64,000 nucleotides of DNA from Obelidium mucronatum. Its lineage: Eukaryota > Chytridiomycota > Chytridiomycetes > Chytridiales > Chytriomycetaceae. Under the pieces are notes generated by a model, which was given only the letters and a program-made list of their open reading frames with translations, did not search any database and had not been told where the DNA came from. A program made the position numbers and the translations under genes. The stretch spans positions 62,001 to 126,000 of the forward strand of contig JAIVFH010000097.1 in NCBI GenBank assembly GCA_025765595.1, in the 5' to 3' direction. Shown in pieces: positions 34,771-45,097 of the stretch. How positions within the stretch are numbered: position 1 is the first letter of the stretch; each line of letters begins with the position of its first letter.

Positions 34771-35662
34771 ACAGCTTGCTCTAGACAATGAACTGGGTCC
34801 TACTTCAAAAGGCACTGTTTGACATTGGCAAAGTGGGTGGCAATGGCTGGACAAGAACTGGAACAGTTGCTATGGTGGCTGTGTTAGTACGTACTTGAAA
34901 CACAAATTCAATACAAAGCTCATATTTGTGCTGTCTGCTCCGAACTCAGCCCCAACCTGACCTGAGCTATGACATCTAATTCCAATGTGGAACGGCAATT
35001 AAGCTCTTGCCTTCTTCGTACTTGTTCCACGCACGATAACCAGTAAGGTTGCTCTTGTTGGTTCAAAAGGTAATAGATTGCTCGATTTTCTTTTGTTTCT
35101 ATCTTCTACCCCACATTAAAATGAATTGTAAAAGTATCCAATGCACTATCATTGGGTATTATTGGAATACTTGGCAGAAGAGTCTGATTGGAACCTGTTC
35201 ACACATCACTCAGAAATAAGCCTGAAACAGTTACATATCCTGACAGCAAGTAGAAAAAAAGCTTCTATATCCAATTGAGAACTCACACAGGAACTTGGGA
35301 ATAAATATTTCTTTTTCCTAAAGAATCCTGTACAGTTCCCAAAGGATTCTGCGAAAATGTAAAGGAGGCACATTCTCAAAAGAATCAGTCTGTGTCATTA
35401 AATGCAGTGACATACTGGGCGCAGATATATTATTCAGATTGAATTAGAGACACTGTATTACATATAGCCATTTAGCAGCATAGCAGCCAAATCATTGAAC
35501 AAAAGTGCAGTTATAGGTGTCAAAACAAATTGCATTCACCAAACCCCTGGAAATGAGGTGACTTATTACTGACATGATGTTGGCCAACAGGCAAGTAACT
35601 TTCAAAGCATGTCAGCCCCACTTCTTTTAAGAACAAATCCAAACTCACCTTAGTAACTGACC
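34771..35662. other. Intergenic, no gene recognised
   Basis: About 900 AT-rich bases without a convincing open frame, tRNA-like box or repeat. Confidence 0.4.
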
Positions 35663-36437
35663 ATGCTAACAAACAATTATTGGCTACAACTGCAGGCCAA
35701 ATTTTCTGCTCAACAGCTTGCAACCGCTGAGTCACAAAGCCTAGCAAACACCAAATTTGAGAAGGCTGCTGTGGCACTTGAAAATGCTGAAGTGGCCTTC
35801 AAGAATGCTGTCCAGGCCCATACAGCTGCTGCAAAAGAAGTTTTGACTTTTGAAAGACCTTGCAACCCAACTTGAAGAGACTTATATTGCTGAAACCACA
35901 TTTTTAGTGAGTGGGACTTTCTTCTGTTCTTCAAATTTCAAACTTGTGGCATTGACTCTTGCAAAGTCCACACGCGCCACCCAAGCAGAAGCAGAAGTGA
36001 CACGCTTGGTGAGGTTTTGATATACTGGTAGTTGTTTTAAGAACTATTTTTAAAATTTTAGAGAATTGTTGTTGAAGAGTACGAGGCGTTAGTTGCGAAA
36101 GGTCAGAAGGTTTGGCTTGAAGGTGACGGCTCTGCTGCGTCAGGTGCAGAGAAGTCCATCAACACGTCATCTCAAGGGATCGTGGCGTCTTTCGGAGCTG
36201 GCTGAATTGGAGAAAGGTGTGCGACTCTTTGGCGCCGAACAGACTACCCTCATTGCCAATCACATCCAAACGCGAACTCTGGAGCAAGTTGAACGCAGGC
36301 TCAAGACAACACCTGGATTGGCTATAATAGCCAAAGTTGAAAAGGAAATGTCTGCACTGGAAGCGTTCTATGATCCAGGGAGCTTTGGCAACAGCTCAAA
36401 CCCTTTGGATAAAGGCAAAGGTCGCCTGACCCAGTGA
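35663..36437 (+). CDS. Small Myb/SANT-like domain protein with N-terminal coiled coil
   Basis: An N-terminal helix rich in Ala/Glu/Lys (ANTKFEKAAVALENAEVAF) is followed, through at least one short intron ending near 36060, by IVVEEYEALVAKGQKVWLEG. Then comes a Myb/SANT-like domain: GSWRLSELAELEKGVRLFG, TTLIANHIQTRTLEQVERRL. Trp spacing is incomplete compared with canonical Myb. One extra base near 36154 separates the middle part from the Myb-like part. It could be a SWIRM/Ada2-type or telomere-type helical protein; function unknown. The exon count before 36006 is uncertain. Confidence 0.5.
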
Positions 36438-36509
36438 CGTTGCAATTATAATAAACATCAATTAACGCTTAAATAATATGTGATTATTTCCGATATCATT
36501 ATTCATTTA

Positions 36510-39500
36510 TCATTCTCCAACAGTTGGCAAGCCGCCTGTCTCCACATTTTCATCAGCCACTGTTACGTAACTACCTATGGTAGATCCTGAGGACCTCGTA
36601 CCAAGTTTAGAAGCACCGTAGGCAATGGAACTAACACCAGAAGCATTACTCAAGCCATCATGTGCACGCACTGTATCACGGTAACTATCGCCGGGAACAT
36701 ATTGGTCGTGTATCGCTTGCTGATTTTGCCCATATAATCCAGCATCATGGCTCAACTTCCTCAACCTCCGAAAACTGACCCCGAACTCCTCACTCTGTTG
36801 CTGGACATTAACCAACGGCAGATTCACAGGCCCGCCACTGTTTCCGTTTCCTCCTTCTACAGTAATTGCACCTCCCGCAGCAGGGAAATGGTAAAAGTGA
36901 TGATGGTGATGGTAATGATGATGCTTTGAGCGATGCGATTTACTACTGCTGCCATTCAAGCTACTACTTGTATCCAAATGAAAACTGCTCGTCGCGCTTG
37001 AAATAGATCCTGTGGGTCGCTGGGTCATCGGGATTTCCAGACCCGAGAAGAAGGGACTGTAGAGTGTACTCTCTCCTGTGGTGCCACTGCTACCGCCGCC
37101 AAATCCACCGCCTGGTACAGTTGCGCTAGATGGAGACACTTCCCGTGTCAACGTGCTTTCGTTCAGAGAAACAACGCTGCTACTGCGTTTGAGATTGGAT
37201 CCAGGTGCGCTCGCGATGGAGCGTGTTTTGCCGCTGTTTGGACGGTGGATTGGTTCCACGTTTTTGGGGTTTCGACGAGATTGGAAGTCATTCCATGATA
37301 GGTTGTCATCGGATTCGTAAAGTCTGTTCGGTGTTATTGGGCTGTTGAAATCGTTTTGTTGTTGTTGATGAGACTGTTGCTGGGGTTGCTGAAACGACTG
37401 GTACTGTTGTGGTCGCTGCTCAAATTGATTATTGTATCGGTTGCTTGGATCGCGCTGGAGAGGAATATTGTCAAAGTCAGAAATCAAGAATTGAGGGGTG
37501 CTGATTCGTAGCGAAGGAAAGAAAGATGAACTGTTGTTTGTAGTAGCGTATTCTTGAGAGTAACCATCATCAATAAGTTCCTCGACGGGTGCTGGTGGAG
37601 TCGTCGCCATTCGCAGAAACTCGGACTTCATTGTTTCGTTTGATGCTCGCTTCCGTAATCCAAATAGCTTAGAAGGCGTTCCTCCCGTAGAAGGCGACAT
37701 TGACCGCGAGTCCGCACCATTGTTGAACGACTTGAGGAAGTTGCCACTCTTAGACTTTGTTTGCCACTTAAATCGAGATAAGACGTTTCTGTCCCAAGAC
37801 GTGCTCTAAAAAACACATTTAGCTCAAGTGGAGGATTTCAAGCAAGTGCAAACCTGGTCACTAGAACGACTGTGATGATCGTCAACATCCAACCAATTCT
37901 GGGAATCGTCCTCAACATTGACTGAAACAACAGGGACCTTAACACCACTACTTGCACTCTGGCCGACGTTTGATTCATCAGTTTTTGCGACCGCTTTTGC
38001 ATAGGAAATCGATGGAGTTTTCGGCTTACTCCAGAATAACTTAGAGCCACTTGTGTTTGATGAAGCAATCGACCCAGTTCCGCCATCCACATGATTGGAA
38101 TCCACACTGGCGCGCCGTGTATCTGAAGCTTTGATTTGAGGCTGCTTTGTTGCTGCCGCTTTGCCTTTTTTTGACTGTGTTGGGCTCTTCGGAGCCTGGT
38201 TGGCATTGGCTGTTGATGGCCAGAATCTCGACGGCTCCTTTACTTTCTCAGTCTTTTCAATAGCTGTTGCAGTAGTAGTGCTAGCTCCGGCATTCGCTGC
38301 CGCGGAAGCCTTCTTTTTATCAGATTTCTTTGAAACTTTTGGTAGTCCCAAAGTAGGAACAGAGGCCAACAAATCAGTAACTCGATTTGACGTATCGGAA
38401 TCCTCCCTTTTCACCAATGGATCAGTGTCAGCGCCACGGTTCGCAGCGCTACTTGCCGAGGACTTCATGGGCCAAAATCCTTTCATAACGGTGCTCACGG
38501 GACTTGGCATTGCAATAGGCGAGTTTGGAGCAGCATTGCTTGAGTTACTTGAAGAATTTGTATTTCCTGAAGTTGAAATCGCCCCCATTGCAACAGCACC
38601 GACCAAATCTGAATTCGATCTTCGTTTGAACAAACTGAGTTTGGGCAAAAGACTGGATCCAGCTGCAGTAATTGAAGAGGTGGATGCCGATGTTCCTATT
38701 GCTGCGTGATCCTGCAACTCGTGAATACTCGCAGGGCGTGAAAATGAACGTCTCCAAAAAGGAACACCTGAAGCTGATGTCCCATGTAAATTTGATCCTT
38801 TCGTTTCGCTGGACTCGCTTTCATCTTCATCTCTCAACTTAACCACTTGTTCAAATTCTCGTTGTGTTGTTGAGATGCTCGTTTTTGATATTCCACTTTT
38901 GAAACTTTTTTGGTCGGCGGAGTCATCGGGAGTTGTATTTGATACCGTTGGTTTCGGAGACTGGGAGTCAAGATGGATATTTGGTGGAGGTGGAGAAATT
39001 GTTATTGGTGGGGAATACGTTGTTGACGGTTGTGTTGCTGAAGAGTTTCTGGATGGAAAAGTGAACGTTGGGTTGCTTGTGGAAACAGGAATTCCATCTT
39101 CCGACTGGACTACAGGATTAGAGACTGTAAATTCCCTATTTTGTCTGTTTCGTGGACTATTATTTGACGGCATGGGCATCAAATCAGGATTAATTGCATC
39201 CGACAAATAGTCAGAATTTCCATTAACTGTGTTAAATGTTTAGATGCACGTGTGAAATAGAAAAATTCATGCACGCAAAGCGTTGACGTACCATCGAAGT
39301 CTGATTGGTCGTCGGAAAGATGTGACTGCAGATAGTGTGGTTGGGGTGAATAATGCCCCCGTCTACCGCCAACTGATCGTGAGCCCTTGGATGTATTATA
39401 ATACTTGAAATGGCGAACTGGAGGCGTCCGTGGCAGGGGCGGGGCAGAATCCGAAGCTGTAGACGCCGTCGAAACTCGTCTATGTTGTGGAGGGCTTGGA

Positions 39501-42500
39501 GGAATAGTCAAGTGTGATTGCCGAGATTGGGATTGAGGTTGCTGATGACGGGGGGTATTCCTGTGTCGTAGCGTTGAAGGGGATGGCGGTTGTTGCTGTT
39601 GTTGGCGAAGCTGTCTCTCCAATTGATCGTCAGAATGCAAGTCTGCTGAGATTGAGTTGTTTCGGATGATTCTTGCTTTCAGCGGCGAGGGAATATGTTG
39701 GGTCCGAGACGCCTAGAGGGTTGGTTGATGAGCTGTGTGGCGATGTGGTTGAAACTTGTACGTACCTAGGCTCAGTGTCAGCCTTGCTCTCGGAACTCTC
39801 AAAAAGAAAAAATAAAAAAAATTTCCATTTTCGAGCCCCAGCGAGAAGGCTGATCGACAATCTTCAAAACCCGCCAACTCCATTTTTTGTAGCGGAAGAA
39901 CCAGCGGATGGATCTTCCTCAAATTCGGCACAGGTGTAGTTCAACTTATTTTATTAGTTTTGGCGGCCTTTTGGCCACGTGTTTCTGACAGTTTCCGTTT
40001 GAATAGTGGGGCCGCGTTTCAGACGTCTCCAGTGGACTCAAAACACGCTATATGCTCCTATGTCTTGTTTTTTTTTCAGTATATCCAATATATCAACATA
40101 TTCTATTACCGTTCGACACGTTGATTTGACCTGGAAATCATTTTTTGTTCTGTCCGGAAACACATCAATGTCACTAGAACATGATCCCATCTTGGAAGTC
40201 TGCATCCTGCTAACCGCCAAGTACTACGAGAGTGCTCCTCGTGACTATCAAATTGCTTGCGTCAAGGCTGTGTTGAATGGGAAAGACTGCGTATTGATTC
40301 AAAGGACCGGCGGAGGCAAGACGTACACTTTTTACCTGTCTCTGCTGGCTCACATGCAAAGAATGGTGGATTCTGGTGATCGAAAATCGGTTTTGTTCAT
40401 TATATCTCCACTCTTGGCAATCATGATTGACCAAATGGCAAATTTGGAGAAATCAGACATACCCCTTCGACCGGCAGCCTTTGGATCATTGGATATGAAC
40501 AAGATTGGGAATTCTTCAACACTGGAATTGCTTGAGAGTGGAAATGTTGATGTTGTGTGGATGACTCCGGAATTTTTAACAAGTATTCTTGGAGGAAAGG
40601 ACATGAAGATACTCAAAGTCATTCAAAAATTTGCGTTCGCGATTGCAGTAGACGAATGGCACGAAATGACCAACGCTGGAGATGTTTGGAGACAAGACTA
40701 TTTGAATCTGGAGAACATTCGTGTTCATTTCAAGGATATTCCTTTCATTGCAGCTTCAGCAACGGTTCCAAAGTCAATGTACAACAAGATGTGCAATCGA
40801 CTGAGATTGAGACCAGGATTTGTCGAAATTATTGGGTGTGTGGATCGGCCAAACTTGTTTTACGATGTCCAGGAGCGGAAGGAGATGCAAAAGGATCTTG
40901 GATTCATCAAAATAGCTCTCGAAACAAAAACTTTTGATCCGAGTGTATTTGTTCTGGTCCTCTTCTGCGATTCAAAGACCACACTGAACAAGATTTACAC
41001 GTACCTTTCAGCTGGCATCTCCAATTACCCCCCCGTGCTCACTCACTTAACTGCCTTGTCTTCGGAATCCCACAAAAACGCAGTACTAGGCCTGATTCGA
41101 GAAAACCCTAATCAATTGAAGGTTATTTGCACCACTCAAATGCTGGGCCAGGGCTTGGACCATCCTTCAATTAGAACTGTTGTTCATTACAAGACTCCAG
41201 TATCATTTTGCAATGCTGCCCAGGAATTTGGGAGGGCTGGAAGGGATGGATTGCCCAGTCGTTGTCTCTTCTTCCACTCCCTCCAGGATTTATCAGACAA
41301 GAAAAGCGATTCTGTGGCGTTGAAGGAGAGTAAGGCCACCAACAGAGAGGTGTACTCTCTCTTTGCATCAACACCTTCAACTTCAAATCCAGTTTGCCGA
41401 AGGAAGGTTCTTTTGGGGTACTTTAAGGGGCTTGATCCGGTACCAAATGACCGGTGCTGTGATGCTTGTGAGTCTCGTAAACCAACTATAGCACAGTCTG
41501 GCTTGATTCCATATGTTTCCAACACTCCATTGCTCAAACAAAAAAGGCACATTCGCTCGCAATGTGGATTGACAGTTGAAGAATCTATCAAACTGTTTTC
41601 GGAGCTGTCAGAATGGCGGGAAAGCTGTTTGATTGGAGTACCATGGGAGTTGGGACTTTGCAGATTCCCACAGGAAGTCATCGATGATATTTGCAGAGAT
41701 CTGAAGGGTGTGGTTCTCGACTCATTTGTTGATTGGATTGATAGTTTCGAAGACAAATGGAAAATTGAAGCAAAAACACTTGTTGTTGCATATTTGAAGG
41801 AGTTAAAGAAAATGCCGAATTGACCAAATAAAAAGTAACGCAATTATTATTTCGTTAAATCAAAAATTTCAACACCATCCTCGTCAAACACCCGTTCATC
41901 TAACTCCTCAATATCATCCTCATCCCCAGATCCACAAAAAAAGTTCTTCAGTTGCCGAGCAATATATCCATCCTTGACTAACTCCTTGTAACCCACTTCC
42001 AGCACAGGTTTAAAGGCATATTCACCCACTTTGAAGTAGCCTTGTACTCGATTCATCTGAGATTTGACATCAAACATCATGGTCTCCTTGTCTTTTTTTG
42101 TATCCACGTCGTGATGATATGCTCGTCTTCTTGGAATGTCCAAGTGGTCAAAAAGAGAGCTAGTCAAGCTACAGACATGAGATGCAGTCATAGAAATTGT
42201 TTGGGTATGATTCCAGTTGCGGTTACTTCCTGCTTTGGATTGAACTGACTTCATGGCAAGGACTTCATGCTCCATTCCCAAGTCATTGGGAAAAAAGGAG
42301 TTCACAAGTCCTTTTGAGTTTAAAAACGCGTTTTGTACGCATATTCCTCGTTCCCGAGGAGTCATCATTGATAAATCCCACAACTGACGCACAGTTCCCT
42401 GTGCGTATTTTTTGGAGTGTCTCTTGAGCAATGGCAAGAACAGCTTATGCATAATATTCACGCCTTCTCCGTCACCATAGCGAATGCAATCGTAGAAGAC

Positions 42501-45024
42501 CAATGATTGAAGTCGCAAGCGTATAAATTGCAGCATGTAGTTGCGGAAAGGGTGGGTTTCCAAAGGAGAATACTCCGTAGCACGCTTTCCTTTGTTTACA
42601 ATCGGCTTCAATTGATAGACTGCTCTGTTAACATGAAGCAGGAGAGTATTCACAATGTAGTCCAGCTTTTCTTGACTACCTGACTGCAGTTCCGACAGGT
42701 CATTGGCGTAATCCACTGTAATAGAGTCCGCAAGTGCAACAACATAGGCGCTAAGGGAGCCGTTTAGCACATCTTGCATCTCGTAGAATGTCGCTTTCTT
42801 GGCATTGATATTCTTGTTTTGAATTCGAGCAAACCAAGCAATAGTTCCTGGAAAGGATGGCTCCCAGCCCATGGCGGAGACTTGGGCTTTATCAACGGCC
42901 ATTCCAAGATGAAAATCTCCATAGATGGGCATCAGGTGTTGCAGCTTCTCAACATCAGAGCTACCCCACTCATGTTTGCGCTCATTGATTGCAGAGCGAA
43001 CAGATGTGACTGTCCCCAAATCTCCAAATAAAGGGACTTTTATACATTTGTTGTGCGGAATATTGAAGTCTTTAGTGTATTGCTCCCCAATCCGAATGGA
43101 TCCATTGGTAGTCATTTCTTGTTCGTCCATAATGGGCAAAGGCAGGATACCAGTTGGTCTATGGGGGCGGTTAGGATGGTTGTGCCTTGAAGATAGGTCT
43201 TTGAACTCCGCGCATTCTTTGATGATGAGATTGTACAATTCATTAAAAGTCTGAGAATGATACCAGGCCAACTCGCAAGCGTCGGCAACAATATTGGATG
43301 GTGATGGCGGCTTAATTGGCACAGCGGGTTGTAGCATTGCTGGATCATGTGTGATAAGAATGAATCCACGCAGCGTTTGGGACACAAGCTGGTTTTGGTT
43401 TCCTTGAGTCTTTTGGTATGTCTTGTTGTATCGCTCCACATTGTCGTGGATCAAGAGAATACTATTTGAACGGAATGTTTTTGGAATCAGATCGAGAGCT
43501 TGCTGTTTCATGTCAACAAGCCGGTCAAGAATTGTATCATTTCCAACTGATACACCCATACTATTCATTAGTTTTACGAGATTCTGCGAAGCGCCATTAG
43601 AGTACAAGATCAAACCAATCTCCGACTGCAGAAGATTGTACTTCTGAGATGCAGAAAAAAGAATGATTCCAAGGATGAGAATAAGCTTTGGTTTTTCATG
43701 TCCAACAAGCATTCCGATGAGAGACGAGATAAAGGGCGCACTGGCCTCCCAAGATTCGAGAAGCACACTGACATTCAAGCGGTTAACAACGGTTGGAGCA
43801 GCAATATCAACCTTCAGGCATTCTTTGATTTCGATTTTCGAGAGAGCAGATGCATTATTCAAAAGAAAATCGCGTTGCTTTGGAAGAGGCAAAGCGTTGA
43901 AGAGATTCTGCAACAGTTGCAGCTGGTCATCAATGGACAACATGGCCACTCGAGCCTCAATTTCCGGAAATTTGAAGCTTGCTTTTTGTGCAGCCGCCGA
44001 TTTTACCGCTGCCATTGCTGCACGGAATTTTGCAGAATGCTCTGATTGTCCAGTTGCACGTAAATGAGTTGTGAAGGATGATCCTAAATTGGCATCCCGA
44101 GAATCGTTCAATCTCTCTTCCAAACTCATGGACGGGATTGGGCAACCCATTTGATGGGTCGAAAATGGATTTGATGTGTTTCTTGTTGGGCGTTGATTGG
44201 AAAGAGGAGTTTCCAGTCCAACTGATGCCTTTTTGCGGCTGTGGCTACGTTCAGGTGAAGTTTCGGACTCAGTACCGACGTCGCTTGGATCTTGAGTCAG
44301 TGGGTCGGCCTTGCCCCGAAACATCCCGCGGCTGTCGCGTATCATAAATGCAACTGTTGATTTCAGTTGAGTTGATGTGTTTCCGGACAGAACAAAAAAT
44401 GATTTCCAGGTCAAATCAACGTGTCGAACGGTAATAGAATATGTTGATATATTGGATATACTGAAAAAAAAACAAGACATAGGAGCATATAGCGTGTTTT
44501 GAGTCCACTGGAGACGTCTGAAACGCGGCCCCACTATTCAAACGGAAACTGTCAGAAACACGTGGCCAAAAGGCCGCCAAAACTAATAAAATAAGTTGAA
44601 CTACACCTGTGCCGAATTTGAGGAAGATCCATCCGCTGGTTCTTCCGCTACAAAAAATGGAGTTGGCGGGTTTTGAAGATTGTCGATCAGCCTTCTCGCT
44701 GGGGCTCGAAAATGGAAATTTTTTTTATTTTTTCTTTTTGAGAGTTCCGAGAGCAAGGCTGACACTGAGCCTAGTACGTACCTTCTTTGCAGCTTTTGCC
44801 ACAGACAACACATATCTTCGAATCAGATACCCCAAATAGAGAGTAGCTGCAATAATCAACACCACGAATCGTTCAGCGCCAGGTTCATCCAAAGGAGCAG
44901 TCTCAATATTAGCCTTCTGGCTGTGGCTGTAATCGTTAGACCGCGAGGACAAAGGAAGAACGGGATCAAAGAAGGATGATGCTGGATCTGCATTCGGGCA
45001 GTAGCATTGGGACGATGACGACAT
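36510..45024 (-). CDS. Membrane-anchored, largely disordered protein; host of the intronic transposon
   Basis: Exons 45024-44782, 39712-39292, 39226-37854 and 37805-36510 join in phase. The first exon encodes a Ser-rich start and one membrane helix (FVVLIIAATLYLGYLI) followed by the basic RRYVLSVAKAAKK. The remaining ~1,000 residues are Ser/Thr/Pro/Gln/Asn-rich, with a His-rich run near 36880-36930. I recognise no domain. Intron 1 (39713-44781, 5,069 bases) contains the complete DNA transposon. Without it and one target duplicate the intron would be 53 bases, the usual size here. The donor AAG|GTACGT and acceptor CTCTAG are both intact, so splicing of the full intron is possible. Confidence 0.75.
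39758..39766. repeat. Target-site duplication, left copy
   Basis: GTACGTACC directly before the left end of the element. On the host gene's strand it reads GGTACGTAC. Confidence 0.85.
39767..40168 (+). repeat. Left terminal inverted repeat
   Basis: 402 bases, apparently identical to the reverse complement of 44372-44773. It contains a promoter-sized AT/GC-mixed region, an ATG at 40006 that opens a frame into the helicase gene, and a TTTTTTTTTCAG acceptor-like stretch at about 40068-40079. The repeat ends within the ATG at 40168. Confidence 0.92.
40006..41823 (+). CDS. RecQ-like DNA helicase of the transposon
   Basis: The core begins at ATG 40168, just after the inverted repeat; the frame is open from 40006, giving 53 extra residues. 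Motifs: VLIQRTGGGKTYTF (Walker A, RecQ-type), FAIAVDEWHEM (motif II, DEWH where RecQ has DEAH), FIAASATVP (motif III), VICTTQMLGQGLDHPSIRTV (motif V) and EFGRAGRDGLPSRC (motif VI). A partial Cys cluster follows (RCCDACESRK). The size of 551-605 residues fits a helicase core plus RecQ zinc region, with no HRDC domain. It probably unwinds DNA during transposition or replication of the element. Transcription converges on the second gene. Confidence 0.88.
   Translation: MGPRFRRLQWTQNTLYAPMSCFFFSISNISTYSITVRHVDLTWKSFFVLSGNTSMSLEHDPILEVCILLTAKYYESAPRDYQIACVKAVLNGKDCVLIQRTGGGKTYTFYLSLLAHMQRMVDSGDRKSVLFIISPLLAIMIDQMANLEKSDIPLRPAAFGSLDMNKIGNSSTLELLESGNVDVVWMTPEFLTSILGGKDMKILKVIQKFAFAIAVDEWHEMTNAGDVWRQDYLNLENIRVHFKDIPFIAASATVPKSMYNKMCNRLRLRPGFVEIIGCVDRPNLFYDVQERKEMQKDLGFIKIALETKTFDPSVFVLVLFCDSKTTLNKIYTYLSAGISNYPPVLTHLTALSSESHKNAVLGLIRENPNQLKVICTTQMLGQGLDHPSIRTVVHYKTPVSFCNAAQEFGRAGRDGLPSRCLFFHSLQDLSDKKSDSVALKESKATNREVYSLFASTPSTSNPVCRRKVLLGYFKGLDPVPNDRCCDACESRKPTIAQSGLIPYVSNTPLLKQKRHIRSQCGLTVEESIKLFSELSEWRESCLIGVPWELGLCRFPQEVIDDICRDLKGVVLDSFVDWIDSFEDKWKIEAKTLVVAYLKELKKMPN
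41847..44534 (-). CDS. DUF6589-like putative transposase of the transposon
   Basis: An intact frame of 895 codons from 44534; an internal ATG at 44345 lies just inside the element beyond the inverted repeat. A Ser/Pro-rich start and a helical region lead to ILLIHDNVERYNKTYQKTQG, then KVPLFGDLGTVTSVRSAINE, PIYGDFHLGMAVDKAQVSAM and late VFYDCIRYGDGEGVNIM and SNRNWNHTQTI. The order of Asp-containing blocks and the GDxxT-RSA-ERK / GDFH pattern resemble the fungal DUF6589 family, often found in mobile or repeated genes. A DDE/RNase-H-like catalytic role is inferred. It ends in an acidic tail. Confidence 0.65.
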   Translation of the reverse strand: MGPRFRRLQWTQNTLYAPMSCFFFSISNISTYSITVRHVDLTWKSFFVLSGNTSTQLKSTVAFMIRDSRGMFRGKADPLTQDPSDVGTESETSPERSHSRKKASVGLETPLSNQRPTRNTSNPFSTHQMGCPIPSMSLEERLNDSRDANLGSSFTTHLRATGQSEHSAKFRAAMAAVKSAAAQKASFKFPEIEARVAMLSIDDQLQLLQNLFNALPLPKQRDFLLNNASALSKIEIKECLKVDIAAPTVVNRLNVSVLLESWEASAPFISSLIGMLVGHEKPKLILILGIILFSASQKYNLLQSEIGLILYSNGASQNLVKLMNSMGVSVGNDTILDRLVDMKQQALDLIPKTFRSNSILLIHDNVERYNKTYQKTQGNQNQLVSQTLRGFILITHDPAMLQPAVPIKPPSPSNIVADACELAWYHSQTFNELYNLIIKECAEFKDLSSRHNHPNRPHRPTGILPLPIMDEQEMTTNGSIRIGEQYTKDFNIPHNKCIKVPLFGDLGTVTSVRSAINERKHEWGSSDVEKLQHLMPIYGDFHLGMAVDKAQVSAMGWEPSFPGTIAWFARIQNKNINAKKATFYEMQDVLNGSLSAYVVALADSITVDYANDLSELQSGSQEKLDYIVNTLLLHVNRAVYQLKPIVNKGKRATEYSPLETHPFRNYMLQFIRLRLQSLVFYDCIRYGDGEGVNIMHKLFLPLLKRHSKKYAQGTVRQLWDLSMMTPRERGICVQNAFLNSKGLVNSFFPNDLGMEHEVLAMKSVQSKAGSNRNWNHTQTISMTASHVCSLTSSLFDHLDIPRRRAYHHDVDTKKDKETMMFDVKSQMNRVQGYFKVGEYAFKPVLEVGYKELVKDGYIARQLKNFFCGSGDEDDIEELDERVFDEDGVEIFDLTK
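44372..44773 (-). repeat. Right terminal inverted repeat
   Basis: Reverse-complement partner of 39767-40168. Its ATG at 44534 (minus strand) opens a frame into the DUF6589-like gene. Confidence 0.92.
44774..44782. repeat. Target-site duplication, right copy (contains the host splice donor)
   Basis: GTACGTACC directly after the right end. On the minus strand it supplies the last exon base and the donor GTACGT of host intron 1. Confidence 0.85.
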
Positions 45025-45097
45025 AATGTAAGTGAAACAGCAGAGTCACTCGCCCAATTTCAACAGAGTTTCAAACGATTAGTTCAATATTGGCAGT

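Larger units (their letters stand above)
39767..44773. mobile_element. 5,007-bp DNA transposon with 402-bp inverted repeats, RecQ-like helicase and DUF6589-like protein
   Basis: Both ends start TAGGCTCAGTGTCAGCC and are flanked by the direct repeat GTACGTACC (39758-39766 and 44774-44782). Depending on where the ambiguous edge base falls, the duplication is 7-9 bp. Terminal inverted repeats 39767-40168 and 44372-44773 look identical over 402 bases. Two intact, intronless, convergent genes fill the interior, and their stops are 23 bases apart. Identical ends and unbroken frames point to a recent, probably autonomous insertion. A 9-bp duplication with long repeats recalls Mutator-like elements, but the coding content does not match them. 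Confidence 0.93.

Noticed and set aside
39767..44773. Classic Mutator or hAT element
   Set aside because: Target duplication size and long inverted repeats fit, but neither protein shows MULE or hAT transposase motifs, and a RecQ helicase is not part of those families.
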